Source: Holosporales bacterium
Lineage (GTDB): Bacteria > Pseudomonadota > Alphaproteobacteria > RUG11792
Direction: 5' to 3'
Assembly: GCA_031257415.1 (NCBI GenBank)
Contig: JAIROR010000084.1
Location: 1-7,483, forward strand
Length of the DNA stretch: 7,483 nucleotides
The translations under genes and the position numbers were made by a program. The notes under the pieces were generated by a model, which saw nothing but the letters and a program-made list of their open reading frames with translations, searched no databases and was not told the origin of the DNA. How positions within the stretch are numbered: the stretch's first letter is position 1; each line of letters opens with the position of its first letter. Shown here one piece after another: positions 1-5,400 of the stretch.

Positions 1-993
1 CAATCGAATGCCAATCAAAGTGCAATCAATTTCACCCCTGCAGGCCTTGGAAATCAAGGGGTTTGCGATTTCGCTGGTGCCGGTACTAGTACTAGTACTG
101 ATACTAGTACTAATACTAAAAACAAGTCTCATAAATCTGACGAGTCAGTTGAGAGAGAAATTTCAAAAAAAATCTCAGAAAAGATTGAAGTTGTTTTTAG
201 CAATCATAACACAGATATAGTATTTGATATCCAGAAACTAAGCAAGACTAAAGCAGGTACTGTGTTTGATATCCAGGAACTAAGCAAGACTAAAGCAGGT
301 ACTATGTTTGATATCCAGAAACTGCCGCCGGCGCCGGCGGAGCCGAGCTTTCAGGAATCGAACGTTAAGAAATCAAATATTGTTCAGGAGATGTTTAGGG
401 TTTGGAAATCCGAGTTCCCGGGCTCCGAGGAGAGGCTAAATTTGAAGATTTCAAGGTGGATGAAGGCTGCTTTCGATACAAAATTCCAGGGCAATTTGCA
501 GAATTGGGTGGATTATCTGCGGCTGGCCAAGACGAGCAGGTTTATTACGGAAAATCCTCATCTGCTGTGTTTGAAGTGGCTGCTGAGTTTCAATGCGATC
601 GAAGGCATTTGCAAGCGCAGGGCATACGGAGTTGCTGCGGCAGAGCCACCTCCTGGGGCGGAGGGGACAGAATCCAAAGCCCAGACGCAGGCCACGGCCC
701 AGGAAATAGCCGAACAGATCAAAAACCTCGATGAATGCGAAATTTGCAAGGCACAGAGGCTCAAAATCCTCGATAGAATCGGCCCCTGCGCATACCTCTC
801 CTGGTTTGGCAAAGTCTCTATGAAGGTCGTCGATATCGAGATCAAGTGCTTCGACGGCGGGGACGGAGCCGCCTCGCAGTTCGTCCTCGATCGGATCGCA
901 ATCCACTACAGAGACCTGCTGAGACTCGATTCCGAACCCAATCCAGAAACCTGCCCAGAAACCTGCCCAGAAGCTTGCCCAGAGACCTGCTGA
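1..993 (+). CDS. Partial replication-initiator-like protein with DnaA N-domain-like C-terminus
   Basis: The reading frame is open from base 1 to the TGA at 991-993, so the true start lies outside the window; the GTG at 262 is only an internal codon. The 330 visible residues begin with a Ser/Thr/Asn/Lys-rich low-complexity stretch (about 25-50). A 14-residue repeat follows (74-108). Residues ~120-211 form a helical region with the pattern NWVDYL...SRF...LKWLL...I, which recalls C-terminal domains of phage-type and plasmid-type replication proteins. After an Ala/Pro/Gln linker, residues ~249-309 contain ILDRIGP..YLSWFGKV and FVLDRIAIHYRDLL. These resemble the DnaA N-terminal domain, where a conserved F-[VL]-x-D-W/R-[IV] segment ends the fold. 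That domain normally mediates protein contacts with helicase or DnaA, so a DNA-replication or regulatory adaptor role is an inference. The last ~20 residues (PETC repeats) come from a tandem repeat and are probably not ancestral. The coding call is firm; the function is tentative. Confidence 0.75.
   Translation, partial: QSNANQSAINFTPAGLGNQGVCDFAGAGTSTSTDTSTNTKNKSHKSDESVEREISKKISEKIEVVFSNHNTDIVFDIQKLSKTKAGTVFDIQELSKTKAGTMFDIQKLPPAPAEPSFQESNVKKSNIVQEMFRVWKSEFPGSEERLNLKISRWMKAAFDTKFQGNLQNWVDYLRLAKTSRFITENPHLLCLKWLLSFNAIEGICKRRAYGVAAAEPPPGAEGTESKAQTQATAQEIAEQIKNLDECEICKAQRLKILDRIGPCAYLSWFGKVSMKVVDIEIKCFDGGDGAASQFVLDRIAIHYRDLLRLDSEPNPETCPETCPEACPETC
82..123 (+). repeat. ACT/AGT trinucleotide-rich microsatellite inside the first gene
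   Basis: ACT and AGT codons alternate with single changes (GAT, AAT), giving a Thr-Ser-Thr-Asp-Thr-Asn low-complexity run. It is in frame and probably encodes a flexible linker between an unseen N-terminal domain and the rest of the protein. Confidence 0.6.
220..324 (+). repeat. In-frame 42-bp tandem repeat, 2.5 copies
   Basis: Copies lie at 220-261, 262-303 and 304-324 (partial). Each full copy encodes [VM]FDIQ[KE]LSKTKAGT. The first codon varies between GTA, GTG and ATG, which creates false start codons inside the gene. The unit is exactly 14 codons, so copy number can change without loss of frame. Confidence 0.9.
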
Positions 994-1063
994 GACTCGA
1001 TTCCGAACCCAATCCAGAAACCTGCCCAGAGACCTGCCCAGAGACCTGCTGAGACTCGATTCC
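911..1063 (+). repeat. Nested tandem repeat at the 3' end of the first gene
   Basis: A 23-bp core (GAGACCTGCTGAGACTCGAT plus TCC) occurs at 911-933, 982-1004 and 1041-1063. The cores are separated by runs of a 12-bp unit like CCAGAAACCTGC, which encodes Pro-Glu-Thr-Cys. Core-to-core distances are 71 and 59 bp, differing by exactly one 12-bp unit. Neither is a multiple of three, so each core is read in a different frame, and the second core supplies the TGA that ends the gene. Confidence 0.9.
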
Positions 1064-1147
1064 ATTTTCCCCTGGGCTTTTGAGAACATTCCATGGGCTT
1101 TTGAAAACATTGTGTGTTGTGGAGTTTTTTCTTTGCGAAGATGGTGA
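1064..1147 (+). pseudogene. Possible displaced C-terminal coding remnant of the first gene
   Basis: If the third repeat core is read in the phase used in the first core, the frame stays open past the array to a TGA at 1145-1147. It would encode about 28 more residues, including a duplicated PWAFENI heptad. That heptad comes from a 21-bp tandem repeat (about 1070-1111), and a unit of seven codons fits once-coding DNA. The inference is that the array pushed this old tail out of frame. The stretch is short, so an open frame by chance is possible. Confidence 0.35.
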
Positions 1148-1179
1148 GGAGGAGTGATTGAATTTCTTATAAAAGCGTC

Positions 1180-1246
1180 TTGACATAGAAAAAGTATCTT
1201 GACATAGAAAAAGTATCTTGACATGCCTTTTATTTTTGGAGAAAAT
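1180..1246 (+). promoter_or_regulatory. Triple TTGACA 19-bp repeat and promoter for the MFS gene
   Basis: The 19-bp unit TTGACATAGAAAAAGTATC is present at 1180-1198 and 1199-1217, and a third copy begins at 1218. Each brings a perfect -35 hexamer. The last TTGACA (1218-1223) lies 17 bp from GAAAAT (1241-1246), a 4/6 match to TATAAT. This gives a plausible start about 30 nt before the gene. The upstream copies have weaker -10 matches such as CATAGA (1203-1208). Two boxes one helical turn and 9 bp apart on the same strand could also serve as a regulator's repeat sites. Confidence 0.6.
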
Positions 1247-1283
1247 ATGGTAGCGCGGCTTTAATCAGAGAGAGTGTGTGTAT

Positions 1284-2525
1284 ATGGCTGATTCCACAAC
1301 GAAGACCTGTTGCAAATCAAAGAAATTTAGAGTTAGCTCGACTGTTTGGCAAATAGGAATAATGATGATGCTCATGAATATATCGTATGTCATGGTGTAT
1401 AGCTTCTCGGGGCTATACCTCAAAAAGATTCTTGCAGTTTCGATAGTATGGATAGGGGCAATAGAGGGGGCGGCCGAAATGATGTCGCATATGATGAAAT
1501 TGGTTTCTGGAATGCTCAGCGATTTCTTCGAAAGAAGAAAGAGCATAATGATTGTCGGGTATTCTTGCTCAGTCATAAGCAAGATTCTGCTTGCATTGTC
1601 CACAACCTTTTGGCCAGTATTCTCTGCGAGAGTTGCAGAAAGACTTGGGAATGGGATACAGGCCTCCCCGAGAGACGCAATCGTGGCCGATGTGGCAAAT
1701 GGAAAGGATATTGGAAGGGCATATGGCTTGAAGAGGAGCCTCGCATACGCTGGCTCCATGCTCGGCGGTGTTTTTGGAATAATCGTGATGGAAAAGACCA
1801 ACAACGATTATGGAATGGTGTTTGCAATTGCCGCTATTCCTGCAATTATTGCAATGTCTGTTCTGTTGTTTCTTGTCAAGGAGCCAAGGAAGCGCGCGGA
1901 AGAGATCGCTGTTAGTAGTAAATACCAGTTTTCGTTCAGTAATTTCAAATTACTAGGCCGGAGTTTTTGGCTTTTGATGATCATCAATTTTGTATTCATG
2001 TTATCGAGAATGGATGAAACATTTCTTATATTGCGGATGAGCGAGGGCTTTGGGATTTCCGATACGTTTGCCCCAATAGTCATGATAATATTCAATATTG
2101 GAACGTCTCTATCGTCATACCCTATTGGAGTCGCCGGAGATAAATGTGACAGGATAAAAGTTTTATTCTTCGGAATGATAGTTCTTATTCTTTCTGATGC
2201 TATAATGCTCTCCGCTGCATCCCGTGTGGTAATGGGGTGCGGAATATTCCTCTGGGGAATTCAACTTGGCTCTACGCAGAATGTATTTGTCTCTTTGATA
2301 GCGGAAAAAGTTCCGGAGAATCTCAGAGGAACTGGGTTTGGAGTGTATTGGTTTACGAATGCCCTGGCCATATTCGCCGCCAATTCTCTCGCAGGATTCG
2401 TCGGCCACTGCAGCTCCTTGAGGTTTATATTTCTTTCAAGTGGGTCAATAGCTGTCTTGGCAATTATATTGTTATCTATTATGATCAAACATGTCTCAAA
2501 GTCGAAAGTGCCCACAGTGTCTTAG
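1284..2525 (+). CDS. MFS transporter, 12-TM type, substrate unknown
   Basis: This 413-residue integral membrane protein probably moves a small solute across the inner membrane by proton coupling. Family evidence is a motif-A-like loop GMLSDFFERRKSIM (about 76-89) after the second helix. A second conserved stretch, ERLGNGIQASPRDAIVAD (about 119-136), then GRAYGLKR, matches the R-x-G-K-G-x-R-x-x-P-R-D-A signature of one bacterial MFS subgroup. A second motif-A-like loop, GVAGDKCDRIKV, opens the C-terminal half. Hydrophobic segments and the length fit 12 helices. I chose ATG 1284, giving MADSTTK, over GTG 1278 because the AGAGAG at 1268-1273 sits about 10 nt before it. The leader is GT-rich. The gene stands alone, with no operon partner to suggest a substrate. 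Family is confident; substrate is not inferable. Confidence 0.9.
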   Translation: MADSTTKTCCKSKKFRVSSTVWQIGIMMMLMNISYVMVYSFSGLYLKKILAVSIVWIGAIEGAAEMMSHMMKLVSGMLSDFFERRKSIMIVGYSCSVISKILLALSTTFWPVFSARVAERLGNGIQASPRDAIVADVANGKDIGRAYGLKRSLAYAGSMLGGVFGIIVMEKTNNDYGMVFAIAAIPAIIAMSVLLFLVKEPRKRAEEIAVSSKYQFSFSNFKLLGRSFWLLMIINFVFMLSRMDETFLILRMSEGFGISDTFAPIVMIIFNIGTSLSSYPIGVAGDKCDRIKVLFFGMIVLILSDAIMLSAASRVVMGCGIFLWGIQLGSTQNVFVSLIAEKVPENLRGTGFGVYWFTNALAIFAANSLAGFVGHCSSLRFIFLSSGSIAVLAIILLSIMIKHVSKSKVPTVS

Positions 2526-2573
2526 TGTATGTGTGTGTGGTTTTGGTTTTATAGTTGCTTTACTTTAAAAACC

Positions 2574-2597
2574 GAGGAGATTGCCGATTTGCTCCTT
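2574..2597 (+). terminator. Weak hairpin after the MFS gene
   Basis: GAGGAG (2574-2579) can pair with CTCCTT (2592-2597) around a 12-nt loop, with one G-U pair. What follows is pyrimidine-rich but has no clean T-run, so this is only a candidate transcription end for the transporter gene. I see nothing else recognisable in 2526-2616 apart from a short GT run. Confidence 0.25.
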
Positions 2598-2646
2598 CTC
2601 TTGTAATCTTTGTGGTTTTGTGTGGGCGGTTTGTGTTTGTTTGTAT

Positions 2647-2682
2647 ATGGCTGATGCTGGTCTGAAGGCCAAGAATTTATAA
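2647..2682 (+). other. Eleven-codon mini-ORF in element copy A
   Basis: ATG to TAA encodes MADAGLKAKNL. The first 14 bp around the ATG are identical to the start region of the MFS gene (1279-1292). No Shine-Dalgarno sequence is obvious. It could be a leader peptide or a leftover of a duplicated gene start; translation is unproven. Confidence 0.2.
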
Positions 2683-2810
2683 AGCAGGGCACCTTAATTA
2701 AGAGTAGGGCACCTTAATTAAGGGCATGTACCCCTCTTCTAACAGGGGGCGGAGCGATGGTATGCCGCGCAAGAATCCTCTTTGTGTGGGCGGTTTGTGT
2801 TTGTTTGTAT

Positions 2811-2846
2811 ATGGCTGATGCTGGTCTGGAGGCCAAGAATTCGTAA
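2811..2846 (+). other. Eleven-codon mini-ORF in element copy B
   Basis: This is the counterpart of the copy A mini-ORF. It encodes MADAGLEAKNS and ends at TAA 2844-2846. Length, start and stop are kept despite two residue changes, which recent duplication alone could explain. Confidence 0.2.
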
Positions 2847-2944
2847 AGTAGGGCGCCTTAACTAAGGGCATGTACCCCTCTCCTAACAGGGGGCGGAGCG
2901 ATGGTATGCCGCGCAAGAATCCTCTTTAAGATGGTGGGGAATTC

Positions 2945-2953
2945 TGCTATAAT
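2945..2953 (+). promoter_or_regulatory. Extended -10 promoter of grpE
   Basis: TGC followed directly by TATAAT (2948-2953) is a perfect extended -10. The hexamer 17 bp upstream, TTTAAG at 2925-2930, is a poor -35, as is common when the TGn extension is present. It lies at the junction with element copy B. Transcription would start near 2960, leaving a GT-rich leader of about 40 nt. I see no heat-shock (sigma-32 or CIRCE) signature. Confidence 0.65.
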
Positions 2954-2998
2954 AGTCTATAGCGTGTGTTGTTTCAGTTGTTGTGTGTGTTTTATATT

Positions 2999-3730
2999 AT
3001 GACTGACGAGATGAAGCCGGAATGCAGGAAGCCCGAGGGAAAGAGGCCAGAATGTGAGAAGCCGGAATGCGGGAAGCCCGGGGAGTTGCGCGAGGACGCG
3101 GAGATGACAGAACAAATAGCTGATCTCAATGACAGATTGCTGCGAGTGGTCGCGGAGTCCGAAAATATAAAAAAGAGGGCGGAAAAAGAAAAGGAGGAAG
3201 TTAGGAGATATTCGAATTTTTTATTTGCGAAGGATGTGCTTTCTATTAGGGATAACCTGAAATTGGCTCTCGAGAGTTGTAGAGAAAGTTGCAGAGAAAG
3301 TTGCAGAGATGGTCATCACGAATTGAACAATAAAGTGGACAATAAAGTGGAGCACGAATTGGACAATAAAGTGGAGCACGAATTGGGCAATAAAGTGGAG
3401 CACGGATTGGACAATAAAGTGGAGCACGAGTTGGACAGCGGAGTGAATCGCAATAAATGCAATGTATCAGATGGTATTAAAGCCATAATCACGGGCATTG
3501 AGATGACGTTGACAGAAATGGATAAGGTATTGAGCAAACATGGAATCTCCCTTATCGATACGACCAACGAGTTGTTTGACCCTCATTTCCACCAGGCAAT
3601 GTTTGAGGTGCAGGATGATTCAGTTGGCCCTGGAACGATAGTCAAAACCATTCAGGACGGATTTATGATAGCCGACAGATTGCTTCGCCCGGCGATGGTT
3701 GGCGTTTCTTCCAGATCCGGGAAGAAATAG
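2999..3730 (+). CDS. grpE: GrpE, nucleotide exchange factor for DnaK
   Basis: GrpE is a cytoplasmic dimer that releases ADP from DnaK in the DnaK-DnaJ chaperone cycle. The 243 residues contain an N-terminal Pro/Glu/Cys-rich tail with KPEC-like repeats (6-29) and the long dimer helix with the family core LLRVVAESENIKKRAEKEKE (48-67). Next is FAKDVLSIRDNLKLALE (76-92), then the bundle helix GIKAIITGIEMTL (159-171). The C-terminal beta domain has HGISLID and FDPHFHQAMFEV, ending in GFMIADRLLRPAMVGVS (221-237), the family's closing signature. About 195-200 residues is usual. The excess is a repeat-built insert at ~93-157 (ESCR x3, then NKVEHELD-like x4) in the loop between the bundle helices. The start is ATG 2999; GTG 2966 would be almost leaderless. 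No Shine-Dalgarno sequence is evident. tRNA-Thr lies downstream. The function should be intact because the insert is in a loop. Confidence 0.96.
   Translation: MTDEMKPECRKPEGKRPECEKPECGKPGELREDAEMTEQIADLNDRLLRVVAESENIKKRAEKEKEEVRRYSNFLFAKDVLSIRDNLKLALESCRESCRESCRDGHHELNNKVDNKVEHELDNKVEHELGNKVEHGLDNKVEHELDSGVNRNKCNVSDGIKAIITGIEMTLTEMDKVLSKHGISLIDTTNELFDPHFHQAMFEVQDDSVGPGTIVKTIQDGFMIADRLLRPAMVGVSSRSGKK
3272..3307 (+). repeat. In-frame 12-bp repeat in grpE, 3 copies
   Basis: The unit GAAAGTTGCAGA (first copy GAGAGTTGTAGA) encodes E-S-C-R three times, residues 92-103. It adds three cysteines to a protein that normally has few or none. Confidence 0.9.
3329..3436 (+). repeat. In-frame 24-bp repeat in grpE, 4.5 copies
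   Basis: Four full units start at 3341, 3365, 3389 and 3413, preceded by a 12-bp half unit at 3329-3340. Each encodes NKVEH[EG]L[DG]. The charge pattern suggests an extended helical or disordered loop. The unit is eight codons, so gain or loss of copies keeps the frame. Confidence 0.92.
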
Positions 3731-3759
3731 CTCGATGAGTTCTGCCCAAGGTATTGTTA

Positions 3760-3788
3760 TTGCATCTCGTATATTGAAGGATTATTAT
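3760..3788 (+). promoter_or_regulatory. Possible promoter for tRNA-Thr
   Basis: TATTAT (3783-3788, 5/6 to consensus) lies 17 bp after TTGCAT (3760-3765, 3/6). It would start transcription about 65 nt before the tRNA. Co-transcription from grpE is the alternative, since no terminator is seen between them. The rest of 3731-3860 shows nothing recognisable. Confidence 0.3.
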
Positions 3789-3860
3789 TGTGGTGGCCAA
3801 AAAGTTGTTTTAGGAAAGACTTGAAGAAAACAGACTTGGAGAGAGTCGTTGAGAGTGAGC

Positions 3861-3935
<75 letters not shown>

Positions 3936-3960
3936 TTGAAATATTGAATTGATCCCGATA

Positions 3961-4238
3961 TAAAAGGGATTATTCGGCAGAATAGGGGTTTTGCAAAACG
4001 GCCAATGTGGTGCATTATTGTGGTGCATTATTGTGGAGCATTATTCGGCAGTCTCTATTCGGCAATCTCAAAAAGAGGCCTGCCAGAAAAGAGGACCCTC
4101 CCCCGGCGGGAAGGGGGAGATGAAAATCCTCTGTCAAAAAAGAAACTGTTGAATTGGCCCTGGTAGCGAGTATGTTCGGCAATTGTATTCAGCAATTTTT
4201 GAGCGGCAATTATTTCACGTGAAACATTCTAGTTGTAG
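3961..4238 (+). repeat. Composite repeat, first alpha-B-C block
   Basis: Alpha (3961-~4070) starts TAAAAGGGATTATTCGGCAG. It has a perfect palindrome GTTTTGCAAAAC (3988-3999), three 13-bp GTGGTGCATTATT-like units and two TATTCGGCAGTCTC-like units. B (4091-4135) folds as a hairpin: CTCCCCC (4098-4104) pairs with GGGGGAG (4113-4119), enclosed by GAGGA/TCCTC. C (~4141-4238) carries GGCAATT-type short repeats and a parS-like site. The block begins about 25 bp after the tRNA. I see no transposase or coding capacity. Confidence 0.88.
4211..4226 (+). promoter_or_regulatory. parS-like ParB-binding site, copy 1
   Basis: TATTTCACGTGAAACA differs from the chromosomal parS consensus TGTTTCACGTGAAACA at one base, the second. 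The right half-site is perfect and the CACGTG centre is intact. ParB nucleates on such sites to spread and aid chromosome segregation. Matching 15 of 16 positions is unlikely by chance, and the site recurs at 5373. Confidence 0.7.
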
Positions 4239-4345
4239 TAAAAGGGATTATTCGGCAGAATAGGGGTTTTGCAAAACGGCCAATGTGGTGCATTATTGTG
4301 GTGCATTATTGTGGTGCATTATTGTGATGCATTATTCGGCAGTCT
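4239..4345 (+). repeat. Second alpha module, upstream of the exported-protein gene
   Basis: This copy follows the first C module directly. It has the intact palindrome GTTTTGCAAAAC (4266-4277) and four 13-bp GTGGTGCATTATT-like units instead of three. It breaks off after CATTATTCGGCAGTCTC, where unique cassette sequence begins with a small inverted pair CAATC/GATTG (4346-4350, 4358-4362). Confidence 0.88.
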
Positions 4346-4391
4346 CAATCTATTATTGATTGAATGTATCTCGGAGCGCGAAAATATTTTA

Positions 4392-4420
4392 TTGACGCAA
4401 TCTTGGAATTAAGCTATAAT
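4392..4420 (+). promoter_or_regulatory. Near-consensus sigma-70 promoter of the exported-protein gene
   Basis: TTGACG (4392-4397) and TATAAT (4415-4420) are separated by exactly 17 bp, giving 11 of 12 consensus bases. The start would be near 4427, leaving a leader of about 50 nt. It is the strongest-looking promoter in the window and predicts high expression. Confidence 0.85.
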
Positions 4421-4475
4421 ATAATACTAAGAGGAGAATAAATTCCGCGATCTATTTTAGTTTATGGAGAATATT

Positions 4476-5255
4476 ATGAAAAAGTTATTTATGTTGAAAG
4501 TTTTAATTGCTGCAGCAATTGCGGCTTCTGTGGGCGTGGCAAGAGCAAGTGATAACTCTTTGAATATCTTTGTTCGTGTACAGAACAATTTCAGAACTGA
4601 CCAAAAAGCGCTCATCAATCAGCTAGTCGTGCTTAATGTAATGACGAAAGAAGAAATCGAAGAACATCGCAAGAATGGTACCCTACTTTCTTATTGTTTA
4701 GAGAAAAAAAGAGAACAATATGAGGAAGGAAAAATCACTATAGCAGAACATGGAAAGTTGTGTCATGACTACAATAATGCAATGGAAGAGGCTCGAAAAG
4801 CAGGAGCCTGTCAACATGCATTAAACGATCCTAAAACACAGGAAGCCTACGAAGCTTATAAAAATCTTATAAATAAGCTTAGTCTGGCCAATGAAGAATA
4901 TAAGTTGGTTGTGCGTTGCGCTTTGTTAGGAATTTGTAGAGCTGTGGAGGCAGCGGTAAATTCGTTCTATAAGGGAGCGCCAATAGCGCCAATAGCGCAG
5001 GAACGCAAGGATGAAGAGATAGAAAAAGTGCTAAAACTGCTGCTGGAACAAATTAGAGTTAAAGCTAAAATAGATATAGAAAAAGAGAAGAAAATAGCAG
5101 CTCAAAGAGTAGAGGAGGCAAATTCAATTTGCCAAAAGAAACGTGATGAAATATTTAGGAATAGTAAAAAAACAGAAAGCTTTATTGTTAAAGAGTTGCT
5201 TTTGGAAGAGCTTCTAAAAGAGCTTCGGCAGCAGCAGGAAGAAGAGCAGGGATGA
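4476..5255 (+). CDS. Exported six-cysteine coiled-coil protein, function unknown
   Basis: I do not recognise the family. ATG 4476 is chosen over ATG 4464 because GGAG (4467-4470) lies 5 nt before it as a good Shine-Dalgarno sequence. The start gives a classic signal peptide, MKKLFMLK then a hydrophobic Ala-rich core, with cleavage likely after ARA (22-24). The mature ~235 residues are helical and charged. Cysteines fall at about 74, 96, 112, 148, 154 and 219, an even number compatible with disulfides after export. A short APIAPIA repeat (about 168-174) separates an N-terminal Cys-containing half from a C-terminal Lys/Glu coiled coil ending in RQQQEEEQG. No lipobox or later membrane segment is seen. 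The gene has its own promoter and is bracketed by copies of the composite repeat; its stop codon lies within the B-module end. A secreted host-interaction factor is possible but unproven. Confidence 0.88.
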   Translation: MKKLFMLKVLIAAAIAASVGVARASDNSLNIFVRVQNNFRTDQKALINQLVVLNVMTKEEIEEHRKNGTLLSYCLEKKREQYEEGKITIAEHGKLCHDYNNAMEEARKAGACQHALNDPKTQEAYEAYKNLINKLSLANEEYKLVVRCALLGICRAVEAAVNSFYKGAPIAPIAQERKDEEIEKVLKLLLEQIRVKAKIDIEKEKKIAAQRVEEANSICQKKRDEIFRNSKKTESFIVKELLLEELLKELRQQQEEEQG

Positions 5256-5400
5256 AAATCCTCTGTCATCAGAAAAGAGACTGTTGAATTGGCCCTGGTA
5301 GCGAGTATGTTCAGAGAGTATGTTCAGCAATTTTTGAGCGGCAATTGTATTCAGCAATTTTTGAGCGGCAATTATTTCACGTGAAACATTCTAGTTGTAG
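5251..5400 (+). repeat. B-module end plus second C module
   Basis: GATGAAAATCCTCTGTC (5251-5267) matches 4119-4135 and 5587-5603 exactly and contains the TGA of the preceding gene. The C module (~5277-5400) matches 4141-4238 but has one extra unit of about 26 bp ending TTTTTGAGCGGCAATT and an extra GAGTATGTTCA. Confidence 0.88.
5373..5388 (+). promoter_or_regulatory. parS-like ParB-binding site, copy 2
   Basis: TATTTCACGTGAAACA is identical to the site at 4211, with the same single departure from parS at base 2. The sites lie 1162 bp apart in the same orientation, each in a C module. The shared variant base fits duplication of the whole module. Confidence 0.7.

Larger units (their letters stand above)
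2617..2924 (+). repeat. Tandem pair of a 144-164 bp intergenic element
   Basis: Copy A is 2617-2780 and copy B is 2781-2924, directly abutting and nearly identical. Copy A is 20 bp longer because a segment ending in CCTTAATTAAG is doubled. Each copy has a GT-rich start, the segment TGTATATGGCTGAT, a palindromic CCTTAATTAAGG (degenerate in B), a CCCCT...AGGGG hairpin, and a common end AAGAATCCTC. The minus strand is open across both copies, but its product is just the element read twice (RGIPSLRPLL-EGYMPL), so I treat the element as non-coding. Confidence 0.85.

Noticed and set aside
451..1224. Long minus-strand ORFs opposite the first gene
   Set aside because: Their residues (SLSRSLGRFL repeats) are translations of the plus-strand tandem repeat. 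The plus frame has domain-like sequence and is open from the window edge.
2698..2916. Minus-strand ORF with duplicated RGIPSLRPLL motif
   Set aside because: It is simply the tandem intergenic element read twice. It has no supported start, and the two halves differ as expected for non-coding repeat copies.
3952..3970. ATCCC/GGGAT hairpin after tRNA-Thr as a terminator
   Set aside because: It has only five pairs, a 9-nt loop and no T-run, and half of it belongs to the alpha repeat.
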